Positions 42,796 through 51,469 are shown, counted from the stretch's first letter. The stretch: DNA of 64,000 bases from Oceanihabitans sp. IOP_32 (GCF_009498295.1 NZ_CP040813.1:1929001-1993000); one strand, 5' to 3'. The notes: generated by a model not told the origin, from the letters alone. Numbers and translations are program-made.

Positions 42796-43599
42796 ATGAA
42801 AAAAGCAATTAAAATTTTAGTCACATACGTTATTCTGCTGTTAACGTCTTTTACAATATACGCCCAGACCGATTATTGGACTGGAGCGTGGAATACCAAA
42901 TTTGGTAAAGTAACCATAAGAAAAAATGGAGATAAATATTCTGGTTTTTTTCCAAAGGGACAATTAACACAAATAAGAGTACAAGATGGTGCACTCATAG
43001 GCTATTACTCTCGTATGGTAGCAAAATATGATAAAAGCAGTCTTGGAAAAAAAGGGACATTCAAATTTATACTGTCTAACGATAAAGCAAAATTCGATGG
43101 GTATCATAAATCGGAAACTGATGCAAGATGGCGTTCAGAAAACTGGAACGGCGAAAAAATATGGGGAACAGTTATGCCCGTAATTGTATCGAATAATCTC
43201 CTCACTGCGGTTAAGCCAACATGGACTGGGACTTGGGAGACAGATACTTTTGGGAGACTTAAAGTATGGGATACAGGCACTAAATATAAAAACAGTAAGA
43301 ACGCAATCAGAATTGAAGGAAGATTCTTTATTAAAGGCGGTGGAGACTTTATAGACATTTTTGATGTAGAAGGCTACAGTAGTACTTCTAAACCTAAGGT
43401 GTTTAAAGGAAGTTTTAATCATAATGGAAGATATGGGTATTTCGAGTTAAAATTTGGCTCTCCAACCGATAATGATTTTAAGGGCTATTTAAATTACAAT
43501 AAGTCACTTCCATCGGTAAAACCCGTTAGACACGAAAAAAGAGTGTATGTGAAGGGTAAAAGAACCTCATCGGCAAAGCCAAACATGAACACTTATTAA
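42796..43599 (+). CDS. Secreted protein with two copies of a WTGxW module
   Basis: The protein has 267 residues and a signal peptide ending IYAQ (near residue 24). Two modules of about 100 residues each begin with YWTGAWNTKFGKVTI and TWTGTWETDTFGRLKV and end with FDGYHK or FKGYLN patterns. The fold is probably a small beta-barrel similar to lipocalin-like domains, which is inference only. The C-terminal 30 residues are basic. The CHAT-like lipoprotein gene follows after 11 bases. Confidence 0.7.
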   Translation: MKKAIKILVTYVILLLTSFTIYAQTDYWTGAWNTKFGKVTIRKNGDKYSGFFPKGQLTQIRVQDGALIGYYSRMVAKYDKSSLGKKGTFKFILSNDKAKFDGYHKSETDARWRSENWNGEKIWGTVMPVIVSNNLLTAVKPTWTGTWETDTFGRLKVWDTGTKYKNSKNAIRIEGRFFIKGGGDFIDIFDVEGYSSTSKPKVFKGSFNHNGRYGYFELKFGSPTDNDFKGYLNYNKSLPSVKPVRHEKRVYVKGKRTSSAKPNMNTY

Positions 43600-43610
43600 T
43601 TTATAAAATT

Positions 43611-45674
43611 ATGCGTTTCCTATTCTTAATATTACTGTCGGTTTTTTTGTTTTCGTGCAACAATAGCACAAAAGAAAAAGATGGCTTTGTGAACGGTATT
43701 TTAGAGGATTTCTCAAAAATGCCAGATTCTGTTATCTATAAAGGTTTTGCCATTTTGGATACCATCCAATTAAAGCCGGTAGATGAATTGGTAAAAGAGC
43801 TACGGCGAATTCCAGACTTACAGGAAATTGGTGTAGGAGACGAATTATTAAGGTTTAGGCTTAAAAATGGCCCTGTGATGTTAATAAAACTAAAAGAATT
43901 TTCTTCGTTAACCAAAGGAGGAGCGACTAACACAGCAATTCCTCCTAAACTCTTGTTGAATACAGTAATTGCCGAAGAAAACTCGGCTAACGTCGTTGGT
44001 GCACAACGTGGCGAAAACAGGCAACATAAAAAAGCATTGATACTAGCACCTTATGAATGGCAATTTGAAAATGACGATGCTAAAGTTCCTTATTCAAAAC
44101 TTAAAAATCATAGAAATTATAAAGGTAATATTAATTACAAATCAAATAAAACAGAAGCTTCTCAAAACATTACTATTGATGATTATTTATCATTTAATGA
44201 TTATGATATGGTGTATTTAAGTTCGCATGGATCAAAAACATGTAATATGAAGGGAGATGCCATAGAATCTACAAGTAATTGCCATTCCTATATATCATCA
44301 GGTATAAAATTTAGAAAAAATGAGCGCCAACAATTATTCGATTTGTTAAAAAGTAAAAACGTTAGAGGAATTGCATTTGGAGAAGCGGAAATGTTTTTTA
44401 TACCTAAATTCTTTTCTAATGCTTATTCCGAATTAAATAATAAGCTTTTTATTTTTAGTGCTTGTCAGCTAGGACAAGAAGGCGACTTAGGTCGCACATT
44501 TAGTGGTATTCTAAAAAACGGACAACTTTTTTATTGGCAAAACACCATTGCTGTTAAAGATGCTTTTAAAGCTTTTGATAATATGTTCGATAGAATGTTG
44601 CAGTATGGAGAAACCGCCCCAACGGCCTTCGAAAATATGCCCGATAACCTAAAAAAAAACATACCACTCTATAAAAGCGAAAAAAAAAGAGGTGATTCTG
44701 TTGAGGTTTTTAATTACTTAAAAATGGCAACCAAAGGCCATGCCATGCACATCATAGAACCCATAAGTTTTATAGACGAAAAAACTAAAAAAGAACTACA
44801 AGAAGACACGGTTTATCCTTTTGAAGGTATTCTGGAAGATGACCAGCCAGAAGAGGCGAGTTTTACCTTAGAGTTTTTAGGTTACACCGCACAAGAAATG
44901 GAAGAGAAAAGCATGAGTTTTTCCTTAAAAGTAGATGGTAATACGGTGCTGGATCATGTTGCATTTGTTCCTGATGCCGATCCCTACGATAATATAGAAG
45001 TAAAAACTGGTAAAAACGAAAAAATAACGCGTGTTACTTTTAAAAGTGTAAATCTAAAAAAAGATCTTAAAAAAAATAGCAAGGTAAAACTAGAGGCTTT
45101 TTTTCATTTTAATGAAGAAAATTACGGTTACCAAATGATTAATGTAAGTACAGGAAGCTCTGATATGCGCATTGTCATGAAAGCACCAGGAGGGACGATT
45201 AATATGTTTTTTGATGCCGATAACTACGGCCTTAAAATGACTCACCCGTCAGAAGGCCAGACGATGTATTCAGACGCCGAAGGCTATGTATATGTAAACG
45301 TCCCAGGTAAAGGCTGGATGAAAACCAAGTTAGCTCAAATGTTTGGTGCTATGGCACAGCTTGTTCCCATAAAAATGGATATTACCGGGCTAAAGATGAA
45401 CAAAGGATCGGTAATGCATAAAATACCCGCTTTTGCCGCAGAAATCAATATTTCTATGCTAGAAAAAGAACCTAAGGCGAAAAAAATTAGTGGTGGCATT
45501 GGTACAGAAAAAACAGTTTTTATTTATGAAGGTAGGCTTACCATCACTTTTGATAGTAAAAAAAGACTGGAATCTTTAGTTGAAAATGGTGCGAACATAC
45601 ATTATTACTATGAAGAACAGCATATAACCATGCCAAGTGCACAAACCCTTACCATGTCATCATTTATTAACTGA
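43611..45674 (+). CDS. CHAT/caspase-like lipoprotein protease
   Basis: The protein has 687 residues. The lipobox FLFSC gives cysteine 16. The middle part (about 140-360) fits a CHAT/caspase-like fold: KKALILAPYEW strand, YDMVYLSSHGSK with candidate His206, and LFIFSACQLGQEG with candidate Cys285, followed by FYWQNTIAVKDAFKAFDNMFDRML, which parallels the CHAT segment after the catalytic cysteine. The C-terminal half (about 380-687) is beta-rich and unrecognised. A lipid-anchored member is unusual; most known CHAT proteins are cytoplasmic. It shares its operon with the collagen-like and propeller lipoproteins and may process one of them or the anti-sigma factor. Confidence 0.72.
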   Translation: MRFLFLILLSVFLFSCNNSTKEKDGFVNGILEDFSKMPDSVIYKGFAILDTIQLKPVDELVKELRRIPDLQEIGVGDELLRFRLKNGPVMLIKLKEFSSLTKGGATNTAIPPKLLLNTVIAEENSANVVGAQRGENRQHKKALILAPYEWQFENDDAKVPYSKLKNHRNYKGNINYKSNKTEASQNITIDDYLSFNDYDMVYLSSHGSKTCNMKGDAIESTSNCHSYISSGIKFRKNERQQLFDLLKSKNVRGIAFGEAEMFFIPKFFSNAYSELNNKLFIFSACQLGQEGDLGRTFSGILKNGQLFYWQNTIAVKDAFKAFDNMFDRMLQYGETAPTAFENMPDNLKKNIPLYKSEKKRGDSVEVFNYLKMATKGHAMHIIEPISFIDEKTKKELQEDTVYPFEGILEDDQPEEASFTLEFLGYTAQEMEEKSMSFSLKVDGNTVLDHVAFVPDADPYDNIEVKTGKNEKITRVTFKSVNLKKDLKKNSKVKLEAFFHFNEENYGYQMINVSTGSSDMRIVMKAPGGTINMFFDADNYGLKMTHPSEGQTMYSDAEGYVYVNVPGKGWMKTKLAQMFGAMAQLVPIKMDITGLKMNKGSVMHKIPAFAAEINISMLEKEPKAKKISGGIGTEKTVFIYEGRLTITFDSKKRLESLVENGANIHYYYEEQHITMPSAQTLTMSSFIN

Positions 45675-45784
45675 CAGATTCTAGATTCGGTTTATTTATA
45701 ACAATATACTCCGAATTTCTAAAAAAAAGCCTGATGCAGTGATAATCGCACATCGACATTGAAAACCTTAAAAAAAAGAAAAAG

Positions 45785-46363
45785 ATGAAACAGCTTTTAA
45801 AACAACTAATAACTACACTAAAAGTAGGCGCAATGGCAATTCTATTGCTAAGTACCGTAGCATGCGATAAGGACGATGAACCAACTATTCAGAAGACCGC
45901 TTTTGAACCGACCTCACTTCAAGGCAATAATTTAAAATTGACCTATCCTGATGGTAAAATAGAATATATAAAAGGAGATAATATTATAGGTTGGGGGAAG
46001 GGAACGCTATTAGGGGGTAATTATTGGAAGCAAGTACGAGGTGGTAATTCAGATATATCATTTGGAATACGAATCAATATGCCCAAAGGCACCAAAAAAG
46101 ATGAAATCATTGGTGTAGAACTAAAACTGGATGGGTCTAGACTATATCTTCAAAACTCGGCAGATATACCATTACGACCAGAACTGTGGATTAAGGGTAC
46201 TGGTTTTGATGAATCTAAAAATGCTGTTGGAAAGATAAAAATACTTGAAACCGATAGTTATGATATTATAGGAGAAGTTATGAATGCTGAGGTTTACGAC
46301 GTTAATGGGAAAACTGTAAAAATATCAGGTTTCTTTTGGAAGAAAAACGCAGAACCTTTTTAG
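45785..46363 (+). CDS. Lipoprotein of unknown function
   Basis: The protein has 192 residues and a lipobox STVAC (cysteine 27) followed by DKDDEP. The mature part is beta-rich (GVELKLDGSRLYL, NAEVYDVNGKTVKISGFFWKK). I recognise no family. The 110-base gap before it is one of the larger gaps in the run and could hold an internal promoter. The second propeller gene follows 35 bases on. Confidence 0.68.
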   Translation: MKQLLKQLITTLKVGAMAILLLSTVACDKDDEPTIQKTAFEPTSLQGNNLKLTYPDGKIEYIKGDNIIGWGKGTLLGGNYWKQVRGGNSDISFGIRINMPKGTKKDEIIGVELKLDGSRLYLQNSADIPLRPELWIKGTGFDESKNAVGKIKILETDSYDIIGEVMNAEVYDVNGKTVKISGFFWKKNAEPF

Positions 46364-46398
46364 AGATTTTAAAACACTTAATATAAAAACTTATAACT

Positions 46399-47421
46399 AT
46401 GAAAACCATACTAAAACCCAGTGTCCTTTTACTACTTATTATGGTCATTTTTGCTTGTAGTAAAAATAATGATGCTGAAATAATCGATAAAGTAGAATCT
46501 GAAACCGCTGTATATGCCGTTGGATACGAATCTGATGGGGATAAAAATATTGCCAAAATATGGAAAAATGGATCGGCCACAGCCTTAACAAATGGCGATA
46601 ATGATGCATACGCCCTCGGTGTATATGTTTCTGGAAATGATGTCTATGTAGGCGGATTTGAAAGCAATGGAACAAATAATGTTGCAACAATTTGGAAAAA
46701 TGGTGTAAAAACAGAACTATCAAACGGAGAGACTAATGCACAAATATTTGCTTTACAAGTTTCTAGTAATAATGTATATGCAGTGGGACGTGAAAGCGAT
46801 GGAACAAAAAATATTGCAACGCTTTGGAAAAACGGTGTGAAAACGCTTCTATCAGATGGTCCCTATAAATCGATTGCGAATTCAATACATATATCAGGTA
46901 GTAATGTTTATGTTGCTGGAGTGGTACACAATGGAACAAATTATATGGCAACTGTTTGGAAAAATGGTGCAGCTACTCCATTAACCGATGGAACAAATAT
47001 TGCATCGGCCTCCGCTATTTCTGTATTAGGAAATGATGTATATGTTGGAGGTTACGAATTTCAAGGAAAAATAAAGGTAGCCACTTTATGGAAGAATGGC
47101 GAAAAAATAAAGTTATCAGATGGTTCCAGTCAAGCCAATGTGTCATCAATTTGTGTCTCTGGTAATAATTTACATGTAGTCGTAAATGATGGTTTTGTAG
47201 TAAAACTATGGAAAAACGGTGTTTTTACACCAATAACCGACGGAAAAAGTTTTGTCTCTGCTCAATCGCTTTTTATTTCAGATAACGATACCTATTTAAC
47301 AGGTTATGAAAGGCTTGGTAAAAAAGACGTTGCAATGCTTTGGGTAAATGGTGTGAGATCACCACTTACCGATGGCAACTATAAGGCGCATGCTAACAAC
47401 GTTTTCGTCACTAAAAAATAA
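46399..47421 (+). CDS. Seven-repeat (probable beta-propeller) lipoprotein 2
   Basis: The protein has 340 residues and a lipobox IFAC (cysteine 17). It has seven repeats in the same VYVxGYE...WKNG...LTDG pattern as the protein at 41134-42174; the sixth is shortened (LHVVVNDGFVVKLWKNG) and has lost part of the first strand. The two paralogues differ in most exposed positions, as expected for binding modules with different targets. It lies in the same run, 40 bases before a small secreted-protein gene. Confidence 0.8.
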   Translation: MKTILKPSVLLLLIMVIFACSKNNDAEIIDKVESETAVYAVGYESDGDKNIAKIWKNGSATALTNGDNDAYALGVYVSGNDVYVGGFESNGTNNVATIWKNGVKTELSNGETNAQIFALQVSSNNVYAVGRESDGTKNIATLWKNGVKTLLSDGPYKSIANSIHISGSNVYVAGVVHNGTNYMATVWKNGAATPLTDGTNIASASAISVLGNDVYVGGYEFQGKIKVATLWKNGEKIKLSDGSSQANVSSICVSGNNLHVVVNDGFVVKLWKNGVFTPITDGKSFVSAQSLFISDNDTYLTGYERLGKKDVAMLWVNGVRSPLTDGNYKAHANNVFVTKK

Positions 47422-47461
47422 AACAATTTAAAAACAATTCATAACATAAAACAAAATAACC

Positions 47462-47947
47462 ATGAAAACAGCAAAAATCACATTCGTATTAATGGCCTTT
47501 CTATTCACAGCTTCATTTTCCTTTTCACAATCGGTTGAAGGCAGGTTGGCTATTAAAGGATTTACAAACGGTAAGACCATTAAACAAAACACACCTGTAG
47601 CATTATTTAAAGCTTTTAAAGATGGTGTTTATAGCATCAATTTTAACTTTAAGTCAAACGATCTCGGGCCTGAAGGTATCGTACTTTTTGATATGAAAAC
47701 CACTGTAAAACACAATGGTAAAATTATTTCGGAAACTTCGCGTGGCGGCTGGCCTTGGATACCAGGCGATATGTTTGTGCCTATCGAAGCTTTCGACGCT
47801 ATCCCAGCATGGCAGAAACATGCAGAAAAAGGACTTCCAGTTAGTATTCCCGGTAAGTATGAAATCATTTTACAATTTGTTCCATCAAAAGGGCAAAAAG
47901 TAAAAGGGAGTATTAGTCCAGCCACTATGCAATTTACTATCGAGTAA
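47462..47947 (+). CDS. Small secreted beta-rich protein
   Basis: The protein has 161 residues and a signal peptide ending FSFSQ (near residue 23). The mature chain has beta-strand alternation and a WPWIPGDMF segment near residue 98. There are no cysteines after the signal. I do not recognise the family. It is probably soluble in the periplasm or a secreted partner of the neighbouring lipoproteins. Confidence 0.68.
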   Translation: MKTAKITFVLMAFLFTASFSFSQSVEGRLAIKGFTNGKTIKQNTPVALFKAFKDGVYSINFNFKSNDLGPEGIVLFDMKTTVKHNGKIISETSRGGWPWIPGDMFVPIEAFDAIPAWQKHAEKGLPVSIPGKYEIILQFVPSKGQKVKGSISPATMQFTIE

Positions 47948-47983
47948 TAATTAAAATAAACTGCTATAAATAACACAAAAACC

Positions 47984-48580
47984 ATGAGAAAATTATTATA
48001 TATATCTGTGTTCGCCCTATTGCTTTTTTCATGTAAAGGCAATGGGCAATCCACAAATGCTGTCGCAAAGCATGATAACGTGAAAGGCGTTGTTTCAGAT
48101 TCAGACAATCAAGAGGTGTTTAGTGGCGATTATAACGATTTATTAACCTTAGAATTGGCATCAAGGATTACTGGTTTTGAGCCTTCAAAAGCAAGAAAAA
48201 CTCATGCATTAAAGAGGATGACAGGAGAAATTTTGAGATATAATTGGGAAAATGGAAGAGAGGAAATAAAAGAGAAATCGGCTTCAAATCGTAAAAGAAA
48301 GACCTACCCACGTTCTGATCTTGTCCAAATAAAATGGGTTGACACCGAGGCAGATCTGGCATCCTTTTTAGAATTTATTGAGCCAGAAGAACATCCCGAA
48401 TTGTTAAAAATAACAGATGTGGGAGACAGGGCTTACTGGAATTCGAAAAAGAGCTATTTACAGGTATATTATAATGGGGTTTCTTTTACCCTTCAAGTAG
48501 ATATTTCAAATGATGAGGTTTCAGATAAAGAAAAAACAATAGCCTTGGCAAAATTAATTATAGCAGAGCGCATAAAATAA
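47984..48580 (+). CDS. Lipoprotein of unknown function
   Basis: The protein has 198 residues and a lipobox LLFSC (cysteine 17). A polar spacer is followed by a domain (about 50-198) with a helix opening LTLELASRITGF, an alpha/beta core and the strand pair AYWNSKKSYLQVYYNGVSFTLQVDIS. The shape is similar to that of the next lipoprotein. I recognise no family. Confidence 0.68.
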   Translation: MRKLLYISVFALLLFSCKGNGQSTNAVAKHDNVKGVVSDSDNQEVFSGDYNDLLTLELASRITGFEPSKARKTHALKRMTGEILRYNWENGREEIKEKSASNRKRKTYPRSDLVQIKWVDTEADLASFLEFIEPEEHPELLKITDVGDRAYWNSKKSYLQVYYNGVSFTLQVDISNDEVSDKEKTIALAKLIIAERIK

Positions 48581-48602
48581 ACAATTTTTAAAATTAATCA
48601 TT

Positions 48603-49205
48603 ATGAAAAATTTACTAAAACTAACACTGGTTGTTTTGCTTGTTTTGGCTTGTAAAGAATCTAAAGAAACCAAGATTATAGAGGGCTTAATGAACGAAGT
48701 AACGGGAAAAAACGAGGACATCAATGCGAAATATAATGTTTTAATGAAGGATTTGGCAACAAAAACCCTACTAACAAACGAGCAATTAGTTGAGGCTTTT
48801 CCAAAAAAATTAGGGCGCTTAAGTCTTGATTCTGATGAGGGCAGAATTACCTCAAGTAACACGGTTAAAGGAAGTTTTGGAAATGGCACTATTAGATTGG
48901 AGATTTTAGATGCCGCTGGTGCCAATGCTATGGGAGCAATCATTCCATTAAAAATGTTAGAAATCAACAACATAACATCAGAGAATAACAATACCATTCG
49001 CTATTCAAAAAAAGAGCGTAGTGGCATTTTAACCTTTGGAACTGATCGTGATACATCTGTTGGAGCAGATTATGAAGCTGAACTTCGGTTTCTTTACGAT
49101 AATCGCTTTTATGTAACGCTGGAAGGTAAAGAGATGGATGTTGATGCGCTATGGAACCATTTTGGGGTTGAAAATTTAAAGACTTTTAAAGATTTTAACA
49201 AATAA
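48603..49205 (+). CDS. Lipoprotein of unknown function
   Basis: The protein has 200 residues and a lipobox LVLAC (cysteine 17) followed by KESKE. A helix near residue 60 (LLTNEQLVEAF) and a beta-rich middle (SGILTFGTDRDTSVGADYEAELRFLYDNRFYVTLEG) suggest an alpha/beta domain of the same general layout as the upstream protein. The family is unknown. Confidence 0.68.
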   Translation: MKNLLKLTLVVLLVLACKESKETKIIEGLMNEVTGKNEDINAKYNVLMKDLATKTLLTNEQLVEAFPKKLGRLSLDSDEGRITSSNTVKGSFGNGTIRLEILDAAGANAMGAIIPLKMLEINNITSENNNTIRYSKKERSGILTFGTDRDTSVGADYEAELRFLYDNRFYVTLEGKEMDVDALWNHFGVENLKTFKDFNK

Positions 49206-49216
49206 GCGGTACAACT

Positions 49217-49714
49217 ATGGAATTTTTCGCAACACTAAGTCAATCTCAAATAGCCAGTATTATTTTACAATTGGTGGTATTGCCTATTTTAGTTTTTAAA
49301 TTGCGATTATTTTGGTGGGCAAAACAATCGGTGCATTGGCCAAGAGCAAAAGGCCTGGTGGTAAAAGGCCTCGATTTTCCACTTTCTAAAACCATAGATT
49401 TTTTATATACCTATAACGTCAAGGGCATAAGCTATAAAGGACAAAAACCATTTTTTGCCAATTCTTTTAAGCATTTTTCAAAAAGGAAGGCTTCATTATT
49501 AATGCACAACTACACTCAGGGCAAGGAAGTGAGTGTTTTCTATAAGCCTTCAAACCATAAAATATCAACATTAGAACCTGGTAGAAAAGATGGCTTAGTT
49601 GGTGTTTTAGTGCTACTTGCTTTGCTTTTTTTGTTGGGGTTTATAACGTATAGCAACCCTGCTTTAATAACAGAGATTATAGATTACTTTCAAAATTTAT
49701 CCACTGGAAAATAA
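49217..49714 (+). CDS. DUF3592-like membrane protein
   Basis: The protein has 165 residues, with membrane helices near 12-30 and 130-150. The middle domain has the DUF3592 look: YTYNVKGISYKGQKPFF and VSVFYKPSNHKISTLEPG. The function is unknown. It lies 11 bases after the preceding lipoprotein gene. Confidence 0.72.
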   Translation: MEFFATLSQSQIASIILQLVVLPILVFKLRLFWWAKQSVHWPRAKGLVVKGLDFPLSKTIDFLYTYNVKGISYKGQKPFFANSFKHFSKRKASLLMHNYTQGKEVSVFYKPSNHKISTLEPGRKDGLVGVLVLLALLFLLGFITYSNPALITEIIDYFQNLSTGK

Positions 49715-49726
49715 AATCTAATTGAT

Positions 49727-49804
49727 ATGAAGTATCCAAGACTAAAACTTGATATTCAAGAAATGCTTAAATGGATGTCGCATTTGCCCGATGAAAAACA
49801 ATAA
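49727..49804 (+). CDS. Possible 25-residue peptide
   Basis: A short frame starts MKYPRLKLDIQEMLKW and ends in DEKQ, filling the gap between the DUF3592-like gene and the next secreted-protein gene. Both flanking genes are on the same strand. It is amphipathic and has no signal. Support is only its position and composition. Confidence 0.3.
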   Translation: MKYPRLKLDIQEMLKWMSHLPDEKQ

Positions 49805-49814
49805 ATATAAACAC

Positions 49815-50600
49815 ATGAAAAAGATCTTAATAATTGTAATGCTTTTATCAGTTCAGGTCGTTTTTGCTCAAACGCCAGAACAGCAAAAAATGATAGAAAA
49901 AGCCGAAAGGATGCGAGACAGTATTTTAAATAGCCCAGAAATGAAAGCGGTAATGCAGCAAGATGAGGTTATGAAAAAAAAACAAAAATCAAATACTAAA
50001 ACAAAACAGAAAACCATCCCTAATGTTAAAGCCAAATACGATAAATACTGGACCAATACATTGTCCAGTAATAACGATACAAAACTTAAAGGATGGAATA
50101 ATGGCGTTGCCTATTTAGTTTTCGATTATGGTTATGACCTAAGAAAGGATGAAGTCCAATACGTAAAGGTTGGTGGTATTAAAGCAGATGGGACTATTGA
50201 ATTGAATCCTAAAAACAAAGTTCCAATATTAAAGCCTTTAAAAGACTTTAAGCATAGCAATAGGCTTTTTGATATACATGATCCAGAGTCCTATCAATTA
50301 ACTAATGAGGATACAGGCTTTAAGCTTAATTCTTATTTGTTAGTGTATCAAAATGGTGTTAAAATTGGGACTTTAACCATTGGCAATTCTGTAAAAGTTA
50401 CCCGAAACCTATTAACACCAGGCGATTTATATTATGGTGATGAAGGCTATTTGTTGTCTTGGGTTTATGCAGAAGAAGCCTGCACATTAAAAGCTAATGA
50501 AGATTTTAAAGGCGATTTAAGTAATACGGGCACGCCATTAATTGTAGAAACCAATGAGACTTACAATCTAATTTTTAAACCAGGTTGGAATTTAGTATAA
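49815..50600 (+). CDS. Secreted protein interrupted by an in-frame stop (paralogue of the 38659 product)
   Basis: There are 261 residues up to the TAA. The ATG at 49815 is chosen because it begins a clean signal peptide (MKKILIIVMLLSVQVVFAQ); the longer frame from 49749 has no sensible leader. A helical charged region (about 20-70) precedes a beta-rich part whose end, YNLIFKPGWNLV, matches YNLELQKGWNII of the 38659 protein. In that paralogue about 38 more residues follow. Here a TAA stands at that spot, but the same frame stays open for another 45 codons with matching sequence, so the gene is probably truncated by a point mutation or is read through. Confidence 0.72.
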   Translation: MKKILIIVMLLSVQVVFAQTPEQQKMIEKAERMRDSILNSPEMKAVMQQDEVMKKKQKSNTKTKQKTIPNVKAKYDKYWTNTLSSNNDTKLKGWNNGVAYLVFDYGYDLRKDEVQYVKVGGIKADGTIELNPKNKVPILKPLKDFKHSNRLFDIHDPESYQLTNEDTGFKLNSYLLVYQNGVKIGTLTIGNSVKVTRNLLTPGDLYYGDEGYLLSWVYAEEACTLKANEDFKGDLSNTGTPLIVETNETYNLIFKPGWNLV

Positions 50601-50738
50601 ACCGAAGTTATCGGGACTTATACATTCCCCGATGCTCCCGAAGAAGACCGATCGAGATATAAAAAACACAGACATACTGTTGTGTCTTCTATTCCTGAGG
50701 GTGCTACTTATTTCTTTAGAAAATCACCTCAGTATTAA
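50601..50738 (+). pseudogene. Continuation of the interrupted frame (lost or read-through C-terminus)
   Basis: In frame with the gene at 49815, directly after its TAA, 45 sense codons run to a second TAA at 50736-50738. The product starts TEVIGTYTFPDAPEEDRSRY and contains SSIPEGATYFF, which parallels IDEVPEDAQWF at the end of the 38659 protein. No other stop interrupts it. It has no start codon of its own. Confidence 0.65.
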
Positions 50739-50844
50739 TTTTTATTAAAGAGGCATAAAAGAAAAATGCTACTAAACCCTAATTGTAAATTAAATTGGAA
50801 AGTGACTTTAAGATGATAATTTTATTTAGTAATTTTATAATTAA

Positions 50845-51060
50845 TGTCCAACTAAAAACGGTTTAGAATCGTTAATCTCTTTAAATTAAAACAAAGAACT
50901 TGACGCGTCTTTTAAAATGATATCATGTTTATATAAAACATTTATAAAGAGTTCGATGAGATGTTTTATTAATTAACTCACTTCTGCCAATCAGTTAGTT
51001 AGAATCTAGTCTAGGTTCTAATGTCTAAAAGCGAAGCGGTCTTATGTCTTTTATCGGACA
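50845..51060 (+). mobile_element. MITE-like element, copy 2
   Basis: About 216 bases with ends TGTCCAACTAAAA and TTTTATCGGACA. It is flanked by TTAA on both sides (50841-50844 and 51061-51064), which looks like a 4-base target duplication. It has the same orientation as copy 1 at 32694-32904, and the last 85 bases are nearly identical. No coding capacity. Confidence 0.78.
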
Positions 51061-51106
51061 TTAATGTAATTTTAAATACTTATAAATTAGCATTAAACGT
51101 GTTTTT

Positions 51107-51469
51107 ATGAACATAGAACAGCTTCGAGACTATTGCATTTCAAAAAAAGGCGTCACAGAAGGCTTTCCTTTTGATGAAAACGCCTTGGCATTTAAAGTGT
51201 TAGGAAAAATTTTTGTCATCACCACTTTAGACAGTTGGGAAAACCGCGAAGCCACTATTAATTTAAAAGCCAACCCAGAATACTCCCAAGAGTTAAGAGC
51301 TGCATACAGTAGCATTCGACCAGGGTTTCATATGAATAAAAAACATTGGAACTCGCTATATCTCGATGAAGGCGAATTAGAAAACAAACTCATTTTAAAG
51401 CTTATCGATCATTCTTACGATTGCGTTGTTAAAACATTACCTAAAAAACTTCAAGACACCTTAAAGTAG
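51107..51469 (+). CDS. MmcQ/YjbR-family protein
   Basis: The protein has 120 residues. It opens NIEQLRDYCISKKGVTEGFPFDENALAFKVLGKIF, the typical YjbR start, and has RPGFHMNKKHWNSLYL near residue 70 and YDCVVKTLPKKLQ at the end. YjbR has a double-wing DNA-binding-like fold, but its role is not established. It starts shortly after the MITE copy and is probably outside the CHAT block. Confidence 0.9.
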   Translation: MNIEQLRDYCISKKGVTEGFPFDENALAFKVLGKIFVITTLDSWENREATINLKANPEYSQELRAAYSSIRPGFHMNKKHWNSLYLDEGELENKLILKLIDHSYDCVVKTLPKKLQDTLK

